This document shows, piece after piece, positions 50,955-59,703 of a DNA stretch of 64,000 nt. Position 1 is the first letter of the stretch. Each line of letters opens with the position of its first letter. Made by a program: the position numbers and the translations under genes. The notes under the pieces were generated by a model, which did no database searches, was not told where the DNA came from, and saw nothing but the letters and a program-made list of their open reading frames with translations. The DNA is from AE-B3B sp964543295 (GTDB taxonomy: Bacteria; Aerophobota; Aerophobia; Aerophobales; AE-B3A). The DNA lies in assembly GCA_964543295.1 (NCBI GenBank), contig CAZIXA010000002.1, forward strand, positions 122,327 through 186,326. The letters run 5' to 3'.

Positions 50955-52637
50955 ATGAGCGATGAAGAAAAGCTCGGTCGGGTAATTGATAAATCTATTT
51001 TCTTTTTCATCTTTTTTCTACCTTTCTTATCCCCGGTTGCCTATGTGGGTCTTTTAGTGGCCTTAATCTTCTGGTTTAGCAAAGGAAATTTAAGCAAGGT
51101 TTTTGACTTTAAACCCCGTTTCTTTGGATTTGCCCTATTAGGACTGATTGTCGCAGTACTTCTTTCGGTAATTTTCTCTGTAGATAAAATCTTGAGTTTG
51201 GGTTTTTTGGCACTTTTCATTTTTTATCCTCTAACCTGTCTTCTTATAGCGGATAACATCAGGAGTGAGCATAGAGCCCAAAAAGTATTAACCGTAGCTC
51301 TCCTTTCGGCCACAGTGGTTACCGTCTTTGGCATTGTCCAGTATTGCACTGGATTTGAGCTAGAACATAGGATTGGCTTTATAACTATTGGCCTGCACTC
51401 AAAAGAAGGTCTTGGCTCAACTCTGGGCAATCCTAATAAGTTTGCCAAATATTTGGACCTTATTCTTCCTTTTTCTTTTGTTTCACTACTCGTTCAAAAA
51501 GAGCTAAAAAAGAAGATCCTACCTGTAATTCTTGCTATACTAGGCCTTACCTGTTTAGTTTTGACCAGATCCTTAGGAGGTATGGCGGCAGTTTTTTTGG
51601 TAATAATGGTAATTCTTCTTATCAAGAACTGGAAAGTTTTTCTTATTGTTGTGGCGGGTCTTTTTATTTTTATTTTCTTAAATTATGGGTGGATAATTAA
51701 AACCGTCTCTGAGTATGGCAGTGCCACCCGTAGAATTTACACCTGGAGAGAGGTAGTACCTCGCATATTCAAAAGCTATCCACTGGTTGGATCAGGATTA
51801 GGCACCTATAAATTGCTATCCTGGAGAAAGAATCCTGAGAAGGAATGGATTATTGATCCTGGGAATTCTTATGAGGGAACAAGGTCTATGCAAGCCACCG
51901 TAGCCTGGAATTGTCTCTGGCAGGACGTTCTAGTTAAATCCGAAAGATATTATGCCTTGAGTGCATATGTAAGGTCTAATATAGTCTCTTCCGATAATGC
52001 CCTTCTTACTCTGGAATGCATAAATGATGAGAAGAAGGTTATAGCGAGAGAGTGGGGAGTTGTTAATGCCGGGCCTTTCTGGGAATTAAAGAAGACACAA
52101 ATTTACGTACCTCAGGACACTAGAAAAATCAGAGTAAAGCTAGCTAAAAGACTGGGAGAAGGAAGCGTTTGGTTTGATGGGATTAAATTAATTGAGTCGC
52201 CAATGCCTGTTTTGAAAAAAGAGAAAGAAAATCTGGAATTTATTCCAAAAAATATGATTTTTAACTCAAGTTTTGAGATGGTTGACGAATCAGGCAGGCC
52301 AAAATTCTGGACTGGAACTCCCGGCCGATCAACTACCCTTACTGCCCACAGTCTTTATTTTGACTATCTCTGTGAATTGGGCATAATAGGACTGACATCC
52401 CTTTTGTTAGTTATAGTCATTTTTTTCTATACCTCTATAAGATATTTACGAAGACACTCTTTTCTTGTTGCCGGTGGTATAATTGGTGGTTGTAGTCTGA
52501 GCATTCTGGCTGCTTTAGTTCATGGAACGGTAGAGACTTTCCTTGACTTTTTTCCCGTGGGATTGATGTTCTGGGTTGTAATAGGTCTGGGAATGGGACT
52601 TTTAAGGCTTCATATTTCTGACCAAGACTACGTTTGA
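50955..52637 (+). CDS. O-antigen ligase/polymerase family protein with a carbohydrate-binding-like insert in the periplasmic loop
   Basis: 560 residues, about 100-150 longer than the usual family member. Membrane segments surround SATRRIYTWREVVPRIFKSY and PLVGSGLGTYKLL (about residue 283). The family then normally goes to the H-N motif, here TAHSLYFDYLCELGIIGLTS (about residue 463). Between them lie about 170 residues: YEGTRSMQATVAWNCLWQDV, LSAYVRSNI, KRLGEGSVWFDGI and then NMIFNSSFEMVDESGRPKFW. This is the same domain as in the protein at 34201, with its parts in permuted order. It may hold the glycan near the active site. Start ATG follows AAGGGTGTG. Confidence 0.88.
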   Translation: MSDEEKLGRVIDKSIFFFIFFLPFLSPVAYVGLLVALIFWFSKGNLSKVFDFKPRFFGFALLGLIVAVLLSVIFSVDKILSLGFLALFIFYPLTCLLIADNIRSEHRAQKVLTVALLSATVVTVFGIVQYCTGFELEHRIGFITIGLHSKEGLGSTLGNPNKFAKYLDLILPFSFVSLLVQKELKKKILPVILAILGLTCLVLTRSLGGMAAVFLVIMVILLIKNWKVFLIVVAGLFIFIFLNYGWIIKTVSEYGSATRRIYTWREVVPRIFKSYPLVGSGLGTYKLLSWRKNPEKEWIIDPGNSYEGTRSMQATVAWNCLWQDVLVKSERYYALSAYVRSNIVSSDNALLTLECINDEKKVIAREWGVVNAGPFWELKKTQIYVPQDTRKIRVKLAKRLGEGSVWFDGIKLIESPMPVLKKEKENLEFIPKNMIFNSSFEMVDESGRPKFWTGTPGRSTTLTAHSLYFDYLCELGIIGLTSLLLVIVIFFYTSIRYLRRHSFLVAGGIIGGCSLSILAALVHGTVETFLDFFPVGLMFWVVIGLGMGLLRLHISDQDYV

Positions 52638-52662
52638 CGCCAAAAAACTTTTGCTTTATAAT
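52634..52662 (+). promoter_or_regulatory. Sigma-70-type promoter of the priming glycosylphosphotransferase
   Basis: TTGACG (52634-52639), 17-base spacer and TATAAT (52657-52662). The minus-35 box covers the stop codon of the ligase gene (TGA 52635-52637). Identical hexamers and spacing as at 28617. This gives the priming enzyme a private promoter. Confidence 0.8.
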
Positions 52663-52713
52663 ACTGACACTAGTATTGTTATGGCCCCAGCTCGGAAAGA
52701 GAAATGCAAGGAA

Positions 52714-52743
52714 GATATGGTGAATAAAGATGTGGTGAATAAA
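52714..52743 (+). repeat. 15-base tandem duplication at the start of the priming-enzyme gene
   Basis: GATATGGTGAATAAA (52714-52728) is followed by GATGTGGTGAATAAA (52729-52743), one mismatch in 15. Each unit contains a possible start codon (ATG 52717, GTG 52732) in the same frame, so translation could start at either. Confidence 0.8.
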
Positions 52744-54084
52744 AAGGATAAACTGTTGATGTGGTTGGTCCTAGGGGACATTGCTTTAGTAAATGGCGCC
52801 ACTATTCTGTCATTTTTGGTGCGCTTTAGTGGAAGGATTCCGCCTATGCACTTTAAGTCTTATTTGACTATTGCCCTTTGGATCACCATAGTGAGAATTT
52901 TAACCTTCTATTTTACTGGACTTTATGAGGATCGAGAAGTAACCTCTTTTGATACTTTCTATCTGGTTTTAAAAGCTGTGACCATAGGCTCTGTCACCAT
53001 AGTGGCCTTGAGTTTTTACCTTCGTCCCCTTCCCTTTTCCCGTACCGTATTTATCATCTCCTGGATGTTTAATGTTTTGCTGATTTCGAGCTGGCATAAT
53101 TATGTACACTATATCCGAAAAAAAAATAAGCCGGCCAAGAAATTTCTCATAATAGGATCGAAAGAAAGCCAACATCTCACTGCAGAAGCTGGAAAACATT
53201 CTACTCGTCAGTTTAAAATCCTCGACCTTGAAAGCACTGTCGATAAGAGAAAGAAGGATTCCAAATTCGATGGTCGAGAAACTATAGAGAAATTAAAGAC
53301 TGCGTTAAATAAAGGCAAGCCTGATCGGGTAATTATTGCTAACCCCGGGTTTTCCTCGGAAAAGATTCTGGACATTGTTTTTTACTGTCAAGAAGAAGAG
53401 GTGGACGTCTGGATGGTTCCGGGATTATACGAAGTAGTAATGGGAAAACAGGAGATACATCATTTAGGTGACATCCCTCTAATAAAGATAGCTAATGAGT
53501 CCTTCAAAGGTAGGGATAAGACCATCAAAATGGCCGAAGATTTTTTCTTTTCTTTATTAATTCTTCTTCTTTGTGCCCCTTTGATGTTGTTGATCTCTTT
53601 GGCCATACGTTTGGAATCCCCGGGACCTGTTCTATACAGACAAAAGAGAGTAAGCAGGAAAGGAAGAATTTATGAGGTGTACAAATTTCGTACCATGGTC
53701 GAGAATGCCGAGGCCGAGACTGGTCCTGTACTCGCTAATGAAAACGATGAGCGAGTGACCAGGGTAGGGAGTTGGCTGCGAAAGACCCACCTGGACGAGC
53801 TGCCACAGTTCTTCAATATTCTAAAAGGAGAGATGAGCTTGGTTGGGCCAAGACCGGAAAGACCGGAGTTTGTGGAAGAATTTAGGCGGATCATCCCGGC
53901 TTACTCCCGGAGATTCGCCGTTAATCCCGGAATTACTGGACCCGCTCAATTGTATGGTAGATATGATACCTCAGCCGAGACTAAGCTAAAGTATGATTTG
54001 GCTTATATTAATAACTGGTCTCTAGGACTGGATTTAAAGATATTTTTTATGAGCGTAGAAATAATACTTACTAAAAGAATGTGA
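52717..54084 (+). CDS. Undecaprenyl-phosphate glycosylphosphotransferase (WbaP/WcaJ-type priming enzyme)
   Basis: 455 residues from ATG 52717 with AAGGAAG upstream; the longer in-frame start at 52651 would lie inside the promoter. N-terminal membrane segments (LLMWLVLGDIALVNGATILS), a Rossmann-like central domain (KKFLIIGSKESQHLTAE), a membrane re-entrant helix (DFFFSLLILLLCAPLMLLIS) and the catalytic C-terminus: SPGPVLYRQKRVSRKGRIYE, VYKFRTMVENAEAE, LRKTHLDELPQFFNILKGEM, SLVGPRPERPEFVEEF and PGITGPAQL. It moves a sugar phosphate from a UDP-sugar to undecaprenyl phosphate, starting repeat-unit synthesis. Confidence 0.95.
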   Translation: MVNKDVVNKKDKLLMWLVLGDIALVNGATILSFLVRFSGRIPPMHFKSYLTIALWITIVRILTFYFTGLYEDREVTSFDTFYLVLKAVTIGSVTIVALSFYLRPLPFSRTVFIISWMFNVLLISSWHNYVHYIRKKNKPAKKFLIIGSKESQHLTAEAGKHSTRQFKILDLESTVDKRKKDSKFDGRETIEKLKTALNKGKPDRVIIANPGFSSEKILDIVFYCQEEEVDVWMVPGLYEVVMGKQEIHHLGDIPLIKIANESFKGRDKTIKMAEDFFFSLLILLLCAPLMLLISLAIRLESPGPVLYRQKRVSRKGRIYEVYKFRTMVENAEAETGPVLANENDERVTRVGSWLRKTHLDELPQFFNILKGEMSLVGPRPERPEFVEEFRRIIPAYSRRFAVNPGITGPAQLYGRYDTSAETKLKYDLAYINNWSLGLDLKIFFMSVEIILTKRM

Positions 54085-54154
54085 GGAGTAGTGAGCTTCA
54101 CCTTGCTCGACTTAAAGGAATGTGATAGAAAGTTTTGGAAGGCGATGAAGAAGA

Positions 54155-55279
54155 GTGTATGATGTTATAGTCGTGGGAGGGGGACCCATTGGTGGCTATA
54201 CAGCGTGTCAGCTGGCTGACCAGGGATTTGAGGTATGTCTCTTTGAGGAAGATGATGAAGTTGGTAAGGATGTTATCTGTACCGGAGTGGTAGGTACTGA
54301 AGCCTTTAAGCAGTTTAACCTTCCGCAAGCCTCTATACTCCGCGGGATAAAGTCTATTATTTTTTTCTCACCCTCTTTTCTTACCTTTGATTACACCCGT
54401 TCTGATACTTTTGCCTATGTGGTGGATAGACACATATTCGACCGCAAAATCTTAGAATGGGCCAGGGAAAAAGGAGTGGAGGTTCATTTGGGCAGGCAAG
54501 TTCGTCGGATCAAAATAAATGAGAATTTGGCTGAGGTAGCGATTGGGAACGAGGATTCTTCTCAAACTGTCCAGACGAGGGTACTCGTGCTGGCCACAGG
54601 GATCAAGTACCAGCTTCATAAAACCCTGGGACTAAGGTCACCTCCGGCTTTTCTTCAGGGAGTTCAGGTGGAGACAGAGGTAAAAGATCTTTCCTGTACC
54701 GAGATCTATGTGGGTAGTGAAGTTTCCCCAGGATCTTTTGCCTGGGCCGTGCCTCTTAATCATCAAAGGGCACGCATAGGCCTTTTGACAAGAAAAAGAG
54801 GAGTTTTTTATCTTAATAATTTCCTTAACCATAGGTTTAAAGACAGGATTAATGACCCGAATCCGAAAATTTTACAGAAAAGTATAGCCCATGGTCCAGT
54901 CCAGGGAAGTGTTAGGGATCGTGTCTTAGCGGTGGGTGAAGCGGCGGGGCAGGTAAAGACCACTACGGGGGGTGGTATCTACTATGGCCTTTTGTGTTCT
55001 GAAATAGCTGCTGATGTTCTTAAACAATCCTTCCATAAAGGAGATCTTAGCTCAAGGCAGTTGGTTAAATATGAAAATCTGTGGAAGTCTAAACTGGGAG
55101 GTGAACTCAGGGCTGGACTCTGGGCCAGAAAAATTCTGGGTAAACTCAGCGACCAACAGATAGACAGGATTTTCAAGTTTTTTCGAGAAAAAACATATGT
55201 GAGAAAGCTCCTTGAAAAAAAGGTTAATTTCGATTACCATTCCGCTTTAATAAAAATGGGGACGGGATTATTTTTTTAA
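54155..55279 (+). CDS. FAD-dependent oxidoreductase, geranylgeranyl-reductase family
   Basis: 374 residues from GTG 54155. FAD site MYDVIVVGGGPIGGYTACQL and FEEDDEVGKDVICTGVVG; a substrate-side FDYTRSDTFAYVVDRHIFDR (the conserved YxxDRxxFD of the family); RVLVLATG; and a second FAD motif RVLAVGEAAGQVKTTTGGGI followed by YYGLLCSEIAADVL. These enzymes reduce isoprenoid chains in archaeal lipids, chlorophyll and menaquinone. Here a polyprenyl carrier or quinone is a plausible substrate. Position right after the priming enzyme could mean a link to carrier lipid, but that is inference. Confidence 0.85.
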   Translation: MYDVIVVGGGPIGGYTACQLADQGFEVCLFEEDDEVGKDVICTGVVGTEAFKQFNLPQASILRGIKSIIFFSPSFLTFDYTRSDTFAYVVDRHIFDRKILEWAREKGVEVHLGRQVRRIKINENLAEVAIGNEDSSQTVQTRVLVLATGIKYQLHKTLGLRSPPAFLQGVQVETEVKDLSCTEIYVGSEVSPGSFAWAVPLNHQRARIGLLTRKRGVFYLNNFLNHRFKDRINDPNPKILQKSIAHGPVQGSVRDRVLAVGEAAGQVKTTTGGGIYYGLLCSEIAADVLKQSFHKGDLSSRQLVKYENLWKSKLGGELRAGLWARKILGKLSDQQIDRIFKFFREKTYVRKLLEKKVNFDYHSALIKMGTGLFF

Positions 55280-55345
55280 AGTTGATGCCAAAATTGTAGC
55301 AATTATTTCCTGGACGTCAAAAATAGAAAAATACTGGAGGTAAAT

Positions 55346-56035
55346 ATGAAAAAAGGTATCCTTTATCCGGTAGGAACTCCTATCGGAAATTTGAAGGATA
55401 TTAGTTTAAGAGCCTTGGAGCTCTTAAAGAAGGTGAGTCTCATTGCCGCTGAAGACACCAGACACACCCGTAAGCTTTTGTCCCATTATGATATTCACAC
55501 TTCTTTAACTAGCTTCTATGAGCATAACCAGCTACGAAAAATTCCCTATTTAATCAAAAAATTAAAGGCGGGAGAAGATATTGCTCTGGTGAGTAAAGCA
55601 GGAATGCCAGGAATCTCGGATCCTGGCTATTATTTGATAAAAGAAGCTGTGAAGGGGGGAATCGAGATTATCCCCATCCCTGGTCCCACTGCCTTGGCTC
55701 TTGGCCTGGTTGTCTCAGGTCTTTCCACTCAGAGTTTTGTCTTTGAGGGATTTCTGGGAAGAAAGAAGGTTGAGTGGTTGAAGAAGCTAAACCGATTGAA
55801 AGAAGAGGAAAGAACCATTGTCATCTATGAAGCACCTCACAGGGTAAGAAAGATTTTGCCAGAGATTCGAAAGATTCTTGGGGATCGCCAGATAGCGGTA
55901 GCCAGGGAACTCACCAAAAAATTTGAGGAGATAATAAGAGGGAAGGTAAGTGAGGTAGAGGCTATCTTTGAGGAGAAAGAACCCAGGGGGGAGTTCACCC
56001 TGGTGATTGAAGGTAAATCTCTCACAATGACCTGA
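55346..56035 (+). CDS. rsmI: 16S rRNA (cytidine1402-2-prime-O)-methyltransferase
   Basis: 229 residues. YPVGTPIGNLKDISLRALEL, SLIAAEDTRHTRKLLSHYDI, LTSFYEHNQ, LVSKAGMPGISDPGYYLIKE, IPIPGPTALALGLVVSGLST and FVFEGFLGRKK cover the full tetrapyrrole-methylase-fold RsmI signature. It adds a methyl group to the ribose of C1402 of 16S rRNA in the decoding centre. TGGAGG before the ATG. The length is slightly below the 270-290 of E. coli RsmI because the C-terminal extension is absent, as in many bacteria. Confidence 0.95.
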   Translation: MKKGILYPVGTPIGNLKDISLRALELLKKVSLIAAEDTRHTRKLLSHYDIHTSLTSFYEHNQLRKIPYLIKKLKAGEDIALVSKAGMPGISDPGYYLIKEAVKGGIEIIPIPGPTALALGLVVSGLSTQSFVFEGFLGRKKVEWLKKLNRLKEEERTIVIYEAPHRVRKILPEIRKILGDRQIAVARELTKKFEEIIRGKVSEVEAIFEEKEPRGEFTLVIEGKSLTMT

Positions 56036-56072
56036 TTACATTTGTCAGTTCTTGCTGGACAGGTGAAGGACC

Positions 56073-56786
56073 ATGGATTCATTTAAGGATATGAAAAGAT
56101 TCTTTTCTCTGGTTATGGGAGAAACTGTGCTTTTCCTTCTTTTCCTTATTCCGGTCTCCAGTGAAGCTGGTTTAAATCTAGGAGTATTCACTGGTTACTA
56201 CCTTCCCAGCTTTGGGAGAATCAATCAACAATTGGTACAATATTACAACAATGTCCACGGAACAAATTTGAAACTCAGAGATGGGTTGGTCTCAGGAGTG
56301 CAGGTTGAACTTGAATTTCCCTCGGGATGGAAGATCCGAGTGGAAAACTTCTCTTTCAAAGCAATTACCCAGGACTCTTACAGTGTTGATTCTGCTCCCT
56401 ATCGTCAGCAAGTTGACCATGGGAGAAAAGTAACTGTTAACCCCTTTTTCATAAGTGGCATCGGGGATGTTTCCTTGGAAGAGAATTTCTCTCTTTACCT
56501 GGGATGTGGGATTGGGAGCTTTCCTACTGACGTGAGACTCTTTGGAACTACCAAATACTACTTTGGTTCCACTTTGGTCAGCGAAGAATCATGGGCAGAT
56601 AGGCAGAGTAGCGACCCTATAGGATTTCAGTATCTAGGCGGATTTCGACATACATTTAAGGGTGGGTTGACTATATCTGGAGAAATGAGGATTTTTGCTG
56701 TGGTACTGGCGGATCTAGATAATCTTCCTACCAGTGTCGACTGGGACGGCCCCCTTTTTTCTCTAGCTGCTAGTTATCGATTCTAG
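56073..56786 (+). CDS. Probable outer-membrane beta-barrel protein
   Basis: 237 residues with an N-terminal signal segment (ETVLFLLFLIPVSS, cut near SEA). The body is rich in alternating hydrophobic and polar residues: LNLGVFTGYYLPSFGRINQQ, YLGCGIGSFPTDVRLFGTTK, FQYLGGFRHTFKGGLTISGE and finally SLAASYRF. The terminal phenylalanine after an aromatic pattern is the usual BamA signal. An eight-strand barrel is likely. It lies between rsmI and thpR with no functional link. No motif reveals a function. Confidence 0.65.
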   Translation: MDSFKDMKRFFSLVMGETVLFLLFLIPVSSEAGLNLGVFTGYYLPSFGRINQQLVQYYNNVHGTNLKLRDGLVSGVQVELEFPSGWKIRVENFSFKAITQDSYSVDSAPYRQQVDHGRKVTVNPFFISGIGDVSLEENFSLYLGCGIGSFPTDVRLFGTTKYYFGSTLVSEESWADRQSSDPIGFQYLGGFRHTFKGGLTISGEMRIFAVVLADLDNLPTSVDWDGPLFSLAASYRF

Positions 56787-56882
56787 GGAACTTCCGAGTC
56801 GTCTCTCACAACTTCCATTGAATACAATAGTCAATTGCGCTTGACTTGACATGTTATGAGGATAAGGTAGGGTAGTAAAAAG

Positions 56883-57446
56883 ATGAGGGTCTTCATAGCT
56901 GTAGAGCTTTCTGAAGTCATCAGGAGCACAATAGCTCAGATTCAAGGTAAACTTGGACGAACAGAAGATAAAATCAAATGGGTGGATCCACCTTTGATTC
57001 ACCTTACTCTAAAGTTTTTAGGGGAGGTAAGAAAAGAGAGACTGGGAGCGGTAATTGAAGTGGCACAAAAAATAGCTCAAAAGTTTTCTCCTTTCTTTAT
57101 GGAAGTCAAAGGAGTGGGCGCTTTTCCCACTTCTTCTTCTCCCAGAGTTATATGGCTGGGAGTGAATAAGGGGAGCACTAATCTGCAAAGACTAGCTAGC
57201 GAGCTGGAAAACCATCTAGCAAAGGATGGGTTTTCTAAAGAAAAGAAGAAGTGGACTCCTCACCTAACTCTCGGCAGGGTGAAATCGTTAGTAGAACCAC
57301 AGAAATTAAGTGGCCTTATCTTAGGAGAAAAAGAGGTGATGGCAGGAGAGACGCAGGTGAGGGAGATCAGTGTAATTGAGAGTCACCTCACTCCCAGTGG
57401 ACCAATTTATACTGTTTTAGAGCGAATCAGGCTAAAAGGAAATTAA
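56883..57446 (+). CDS. thpR: RNA 2-prime,3-prime-cyclic phosphodiesterase
   Basis: 187 residues of the 2H phosphoesterase fold. The two catalytic H-x-T motifs are visible: IHLTLKFLGEV (first) and PHLTLGRVKSL (second). VFIAVELSEVIRSTIAQIQ at the start and SHLTPSGPIYTVLERIRL at the end complete the ThpR/LigT pattern. It opens 2-prime,3-prime-cyclic phosphates at tRNA half ends. It starts 12 bases before recA, a conserved pairing seen in many bacterial phyla. Confidence 0.95.
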   Translation: MRVFIAVELSEVIRSTIAQIQGKLGRTEDKIKWVDPPLIHLTLKFLGEVRKERLGAVIEVAQKIAQKFSPFFMEVKGVGAFPTSSSPRVIWLGVNKGSTNLQRLASELENHLAKDGFSKEKKKWTPHLTLGRVKSLVEPQKLSGLILGEKEVMAGETQVREISVIESHLTPSGPIYTVLERIRLKGN

Positions 57447-57457
57447 GGAGGATAGAT

Positions 57458-58492
57458 ATGAGAGAAGAGAAGATGAAAGCTCTGGATATAGCCAGGCAGC
57501 AGATAGAGCGCCAATTTGGTAAAGGATCACTTATGCGCCTGGGGGAAAGAGCGGCCAGGATGGATGTGGATGTAATTCCCACAGGGAATATTGCCCTGGA
57601 TGCGGCTCTAGGTATAGGAGGGCTTCCCCGGGGAAGAGTAGTGGAGATATTCGGTCCTGAAGGGGGTGGTAAAACTACTCTGGCTTTGCATGCTGTTGCT
57701 GAAGCTCAAAAAATGGATGGAGTAGTTGCTTTTATTGATGCGGAACACGCCTTAGATCCTACCTATGCAAAAAATTTGGGGGTGGATATGGAAAACCTTC
57801 TCATCTCCCAGCCTGACTCTGGAGAGGAGGCTCTGGAGATAGCTGAACTTTTAGTACGCAGTAATGCCATAGATTTGATTATCATAGACTCAGTGGCTGC
57901 TCTGGTTCCCCGGGCCGAGCTGGAAGGGGATATGGGTGATTCCCATGTTGGCCTTCAGGCAAGGCTTATGTCTCAAGCACTTCGTAAGTTAACCGGAGCG
58001 ATAAGCAATTCTAAGACCTGTACCATCTTTGTCAATCAATTGAGGATGAAGATTGGAGTAATGTTTGGCAATCCAGAGGTAACTCCCGGAGGTCGGGCTC
58101 TCAAGTTTTATGCAAGCATAAGAATAGATATTCGAAGGAAAGCATCCTTGACCAAGGGGGATGTGCAGATAGGCAACAGAACCAAAGTCACTGTGGTTAA
58201 GAACAAGCTCGCTCCACCTTTCAGGAAGGCTGAGTTTGACCTGCTTTTTGGAGAGGGGGTCTCTCAGGAGGGAAGCATTTTGGATCTTGGAGAAGATCTT
58301 GGCATTCTTAAAAAATCGGGAAGCTGGTATTCTTACGGAGATACCCAATTGGGGCAGGGAAAGGAAAGTGCCCGAGAGTTTCTTAAGGATGTAAAAAATG
58401 CTACTCTTAGGAACGAAATTGAGCAAAAAATTAGGGAAAAATTGGGTTTCATCAAAAAAAAGAAGGAGATGGTTAAGGCTAAGGTTGGCTAA
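57458..58492 (+). CDS. recA: Recombinase RecA
   Basis: 344 residues, standard length. QIERQFGKGSLMRLGERAAR, Walker A GPEGGGKTTLALHAVAEAQK, IDAEHALDPTYAKNLGVDME, IDSVAALVPRAELEGDMGDS, LMSQALRKLTGAISNSKTCT and FVNQLRMKIGVMFGNPEVTP, the L1 and L2 DNA loops included. The core is 100 percent canonical to my eye. The C-terminal tail is short and basic (KKKEMVKAKVG) rather than the acidic tail of E. coli. It forms the strand-exchange filament and triggers the SOS response. No LexA box is obvious upstream. Confidence 0.98.
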   Translation: MREEKMKALDIARQQIERQFGKGSLMRLGERAARMDVDVIPTGNIALDAALGIGGLPRGRVVEIFGPEGGGKTTLALHAVAEAQKMDGVVAFIDAEHALDPTYAKNLGVDMENLLISQPDSGEEALEIAELLVRSNAIDLIIIDSVAALVPRAELEGDMGDSHVGLQARLMSQALRKLTGAISNSKTCTIFVNQLRMKIGVMFGNPEVTPGGRALKFYASIRIDIRRKASLTKGDVQIGNRTKVTVVKNKLAPPFRKAEFDLLFGEGVSQEGSILDLGEDLGILKKSGSWYSYGDTQLGQGKESAREFLKDVKNATLRNEIEQKIREKLGFIKKKKEMVKAKVG

Positions 58493-58535
58493 AACAGCAC
58501 TAGATTGAAGTAAGACACATAGAAGTTGAAGCAGA

Positions 58536-59690
58536 ATGAATAAGATCAGCAAAATATTAATCCTCCTTGCTTCTTTACTCTTGTTCGCTTCTTCCGCAAA
58601 GGCCTATCAAGATTATGGAGTTGAGAAAGTAGGTTTTCACTCCTATCTCACCTATACCCGGATAGTTCTGGAGATATCTGGCGAAGTTGGTTACATTGTC
58701 AGGGATCTAACCAGTCCACCTCGATTGCTGATTAACCTTTATCCGGTTAAACTTACTTCTTTTGAGCGAAAAATTGATATAAAAGATAGATTTATTAGGC
58801 GGCTTCGTCTCTCGCAGGATAGCAAACATGTGACCAGGGTCGTCCTGGATTTAACGAATTTTAAGTCTACCTATGATATCTTTTCGTTGAAGAATCCTCA
58901 TCGTCTAGTTATCGAGGTAAAAAGTCCGAAGAAAGATCCAATAGCGGATCTATTAAAACCACAAGGATTTCCTTACTATTCGCGTGAGTCGGTTTCGGAG
59001 GAGGAGAGGAGAGTTTATAAAGTAATATTAGATCCTGGACACGGGGGGGAAGATCCGGGAGCAATTGGCCCCACTGGTTTAAAAGAGAAAGATGTTACCC
59101 TTGCCGTGGCCTTGGAGGTAGCTAATCTCTTAAAAGAGGAAGCAGGGATTGACATTTATCTAACCAGGAGGGATGATGATTTTATTCCTCTGGATCTGAG
59201 GACGGAGTTGGCTAACCAATGGGGAGGGGATCTTTTTGTATCCATACATGCCAATGCAGCTTTTAACCAAAAGGCAAGCGGTATAGAGACTTTTTTTAAT
59301 TCCCAGTACGCATATGGAGAAGGGGCAGTAGCAGTGGCGGCCAGAGAAAATGCTCCTCTGGGAGCTGACGACGTTTCAGAAGAAGTTAAGGCCATTCTCT
59401 GGGATTTAGTGCAGAATCGATATCGAGACGAAAGCAACAAACTATCCCATTTTGTGCAGGGGCAATTATGCCAGGCTGCAGATCTCGAGGATAGAGGGGT
59501 AAAATCAGCCGGATTTTATGTCCTAAGGGGAGCAGCCATGCCCGCTATTTTAGTAGAGATAGGATTTATCTCCAATCCCTGGGAGGAGCAAAAACTGAGA
59601 AAAGGTGAATTTAGAAAAAAAATTGCTCGGGGCATCTACAGGGGAATAAAAGACTATCTTGAAAATTATAATGAGAGATTAAGTAGGTAA
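58536..59690 (+). CDS. N-acetylmuramoyl-L-alanine amidase with AMIN domain (AmiC-type)
   Basis: 384 residues. Signal segment (ILILLASLLLFASSAKA), AMIN domain residues about 25-125 (VGFHSYLTYTRIVLEISGEV and HRLVIEV), then Amidase_3 with zinc ligands: LDPGHGGEDPGAIGPTGLKE (His and Glu), LFVSIHANAAFNQKASGIET (second His) and PAILVEIGFISNPWEEQ (catalytic Glu). It cleaves the bond between muramic acid and the stem peptide at division. It lies in a cell-envelope group with the GerMN protein and murI. Confidence 0.93.
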   Translation: MNKISKILILLASLLLFASSAKAYQDYGVEKVGFHSYLTYTRIVLEISGEVGYIVRDLTSPPRLLINLYPVKLTSFERKIDIKDRFIRRLRLSQDSKHVTRVVLDLTNFKSTYDIFSLKNPHRLVIEVKSPKKDPIADLLKPQGFPYYSRESVSEEERRVYKVILDPGHGGEDPGAIGPTGLKEKDVTLAVALEVANLLKEEAGIDIYLTRRDDDFIPLDLRTELANQWGGDLFVSIHANAAFNQKASGIETFFNSQYAYGEGAVAVAARENAPLGADDVSEEVKAILWDLVQNRYRDESNKLSHFVQGQLCQAADLEDRGVKSAGFYVLRGAAMPAILVEIGFISNPWEEQKLRKGEFRKKIARGIYRGIKDYLENYNERLSR

Positions 59691-59703
59691 ACGAGAGGCT
59701 AAA

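Noticed and set aside
56845..56882. TTGACA before thpR as a promoter
   Set aside because: No matching minus-10 box lies at 15-19 bases.
57989..58552. 187-codon open frame on the minus strand
   Set aside because: It lies almost entirely opposite recA, has no ribosome site and no family motif. It is an antisense shadow of recA and the amidase start.
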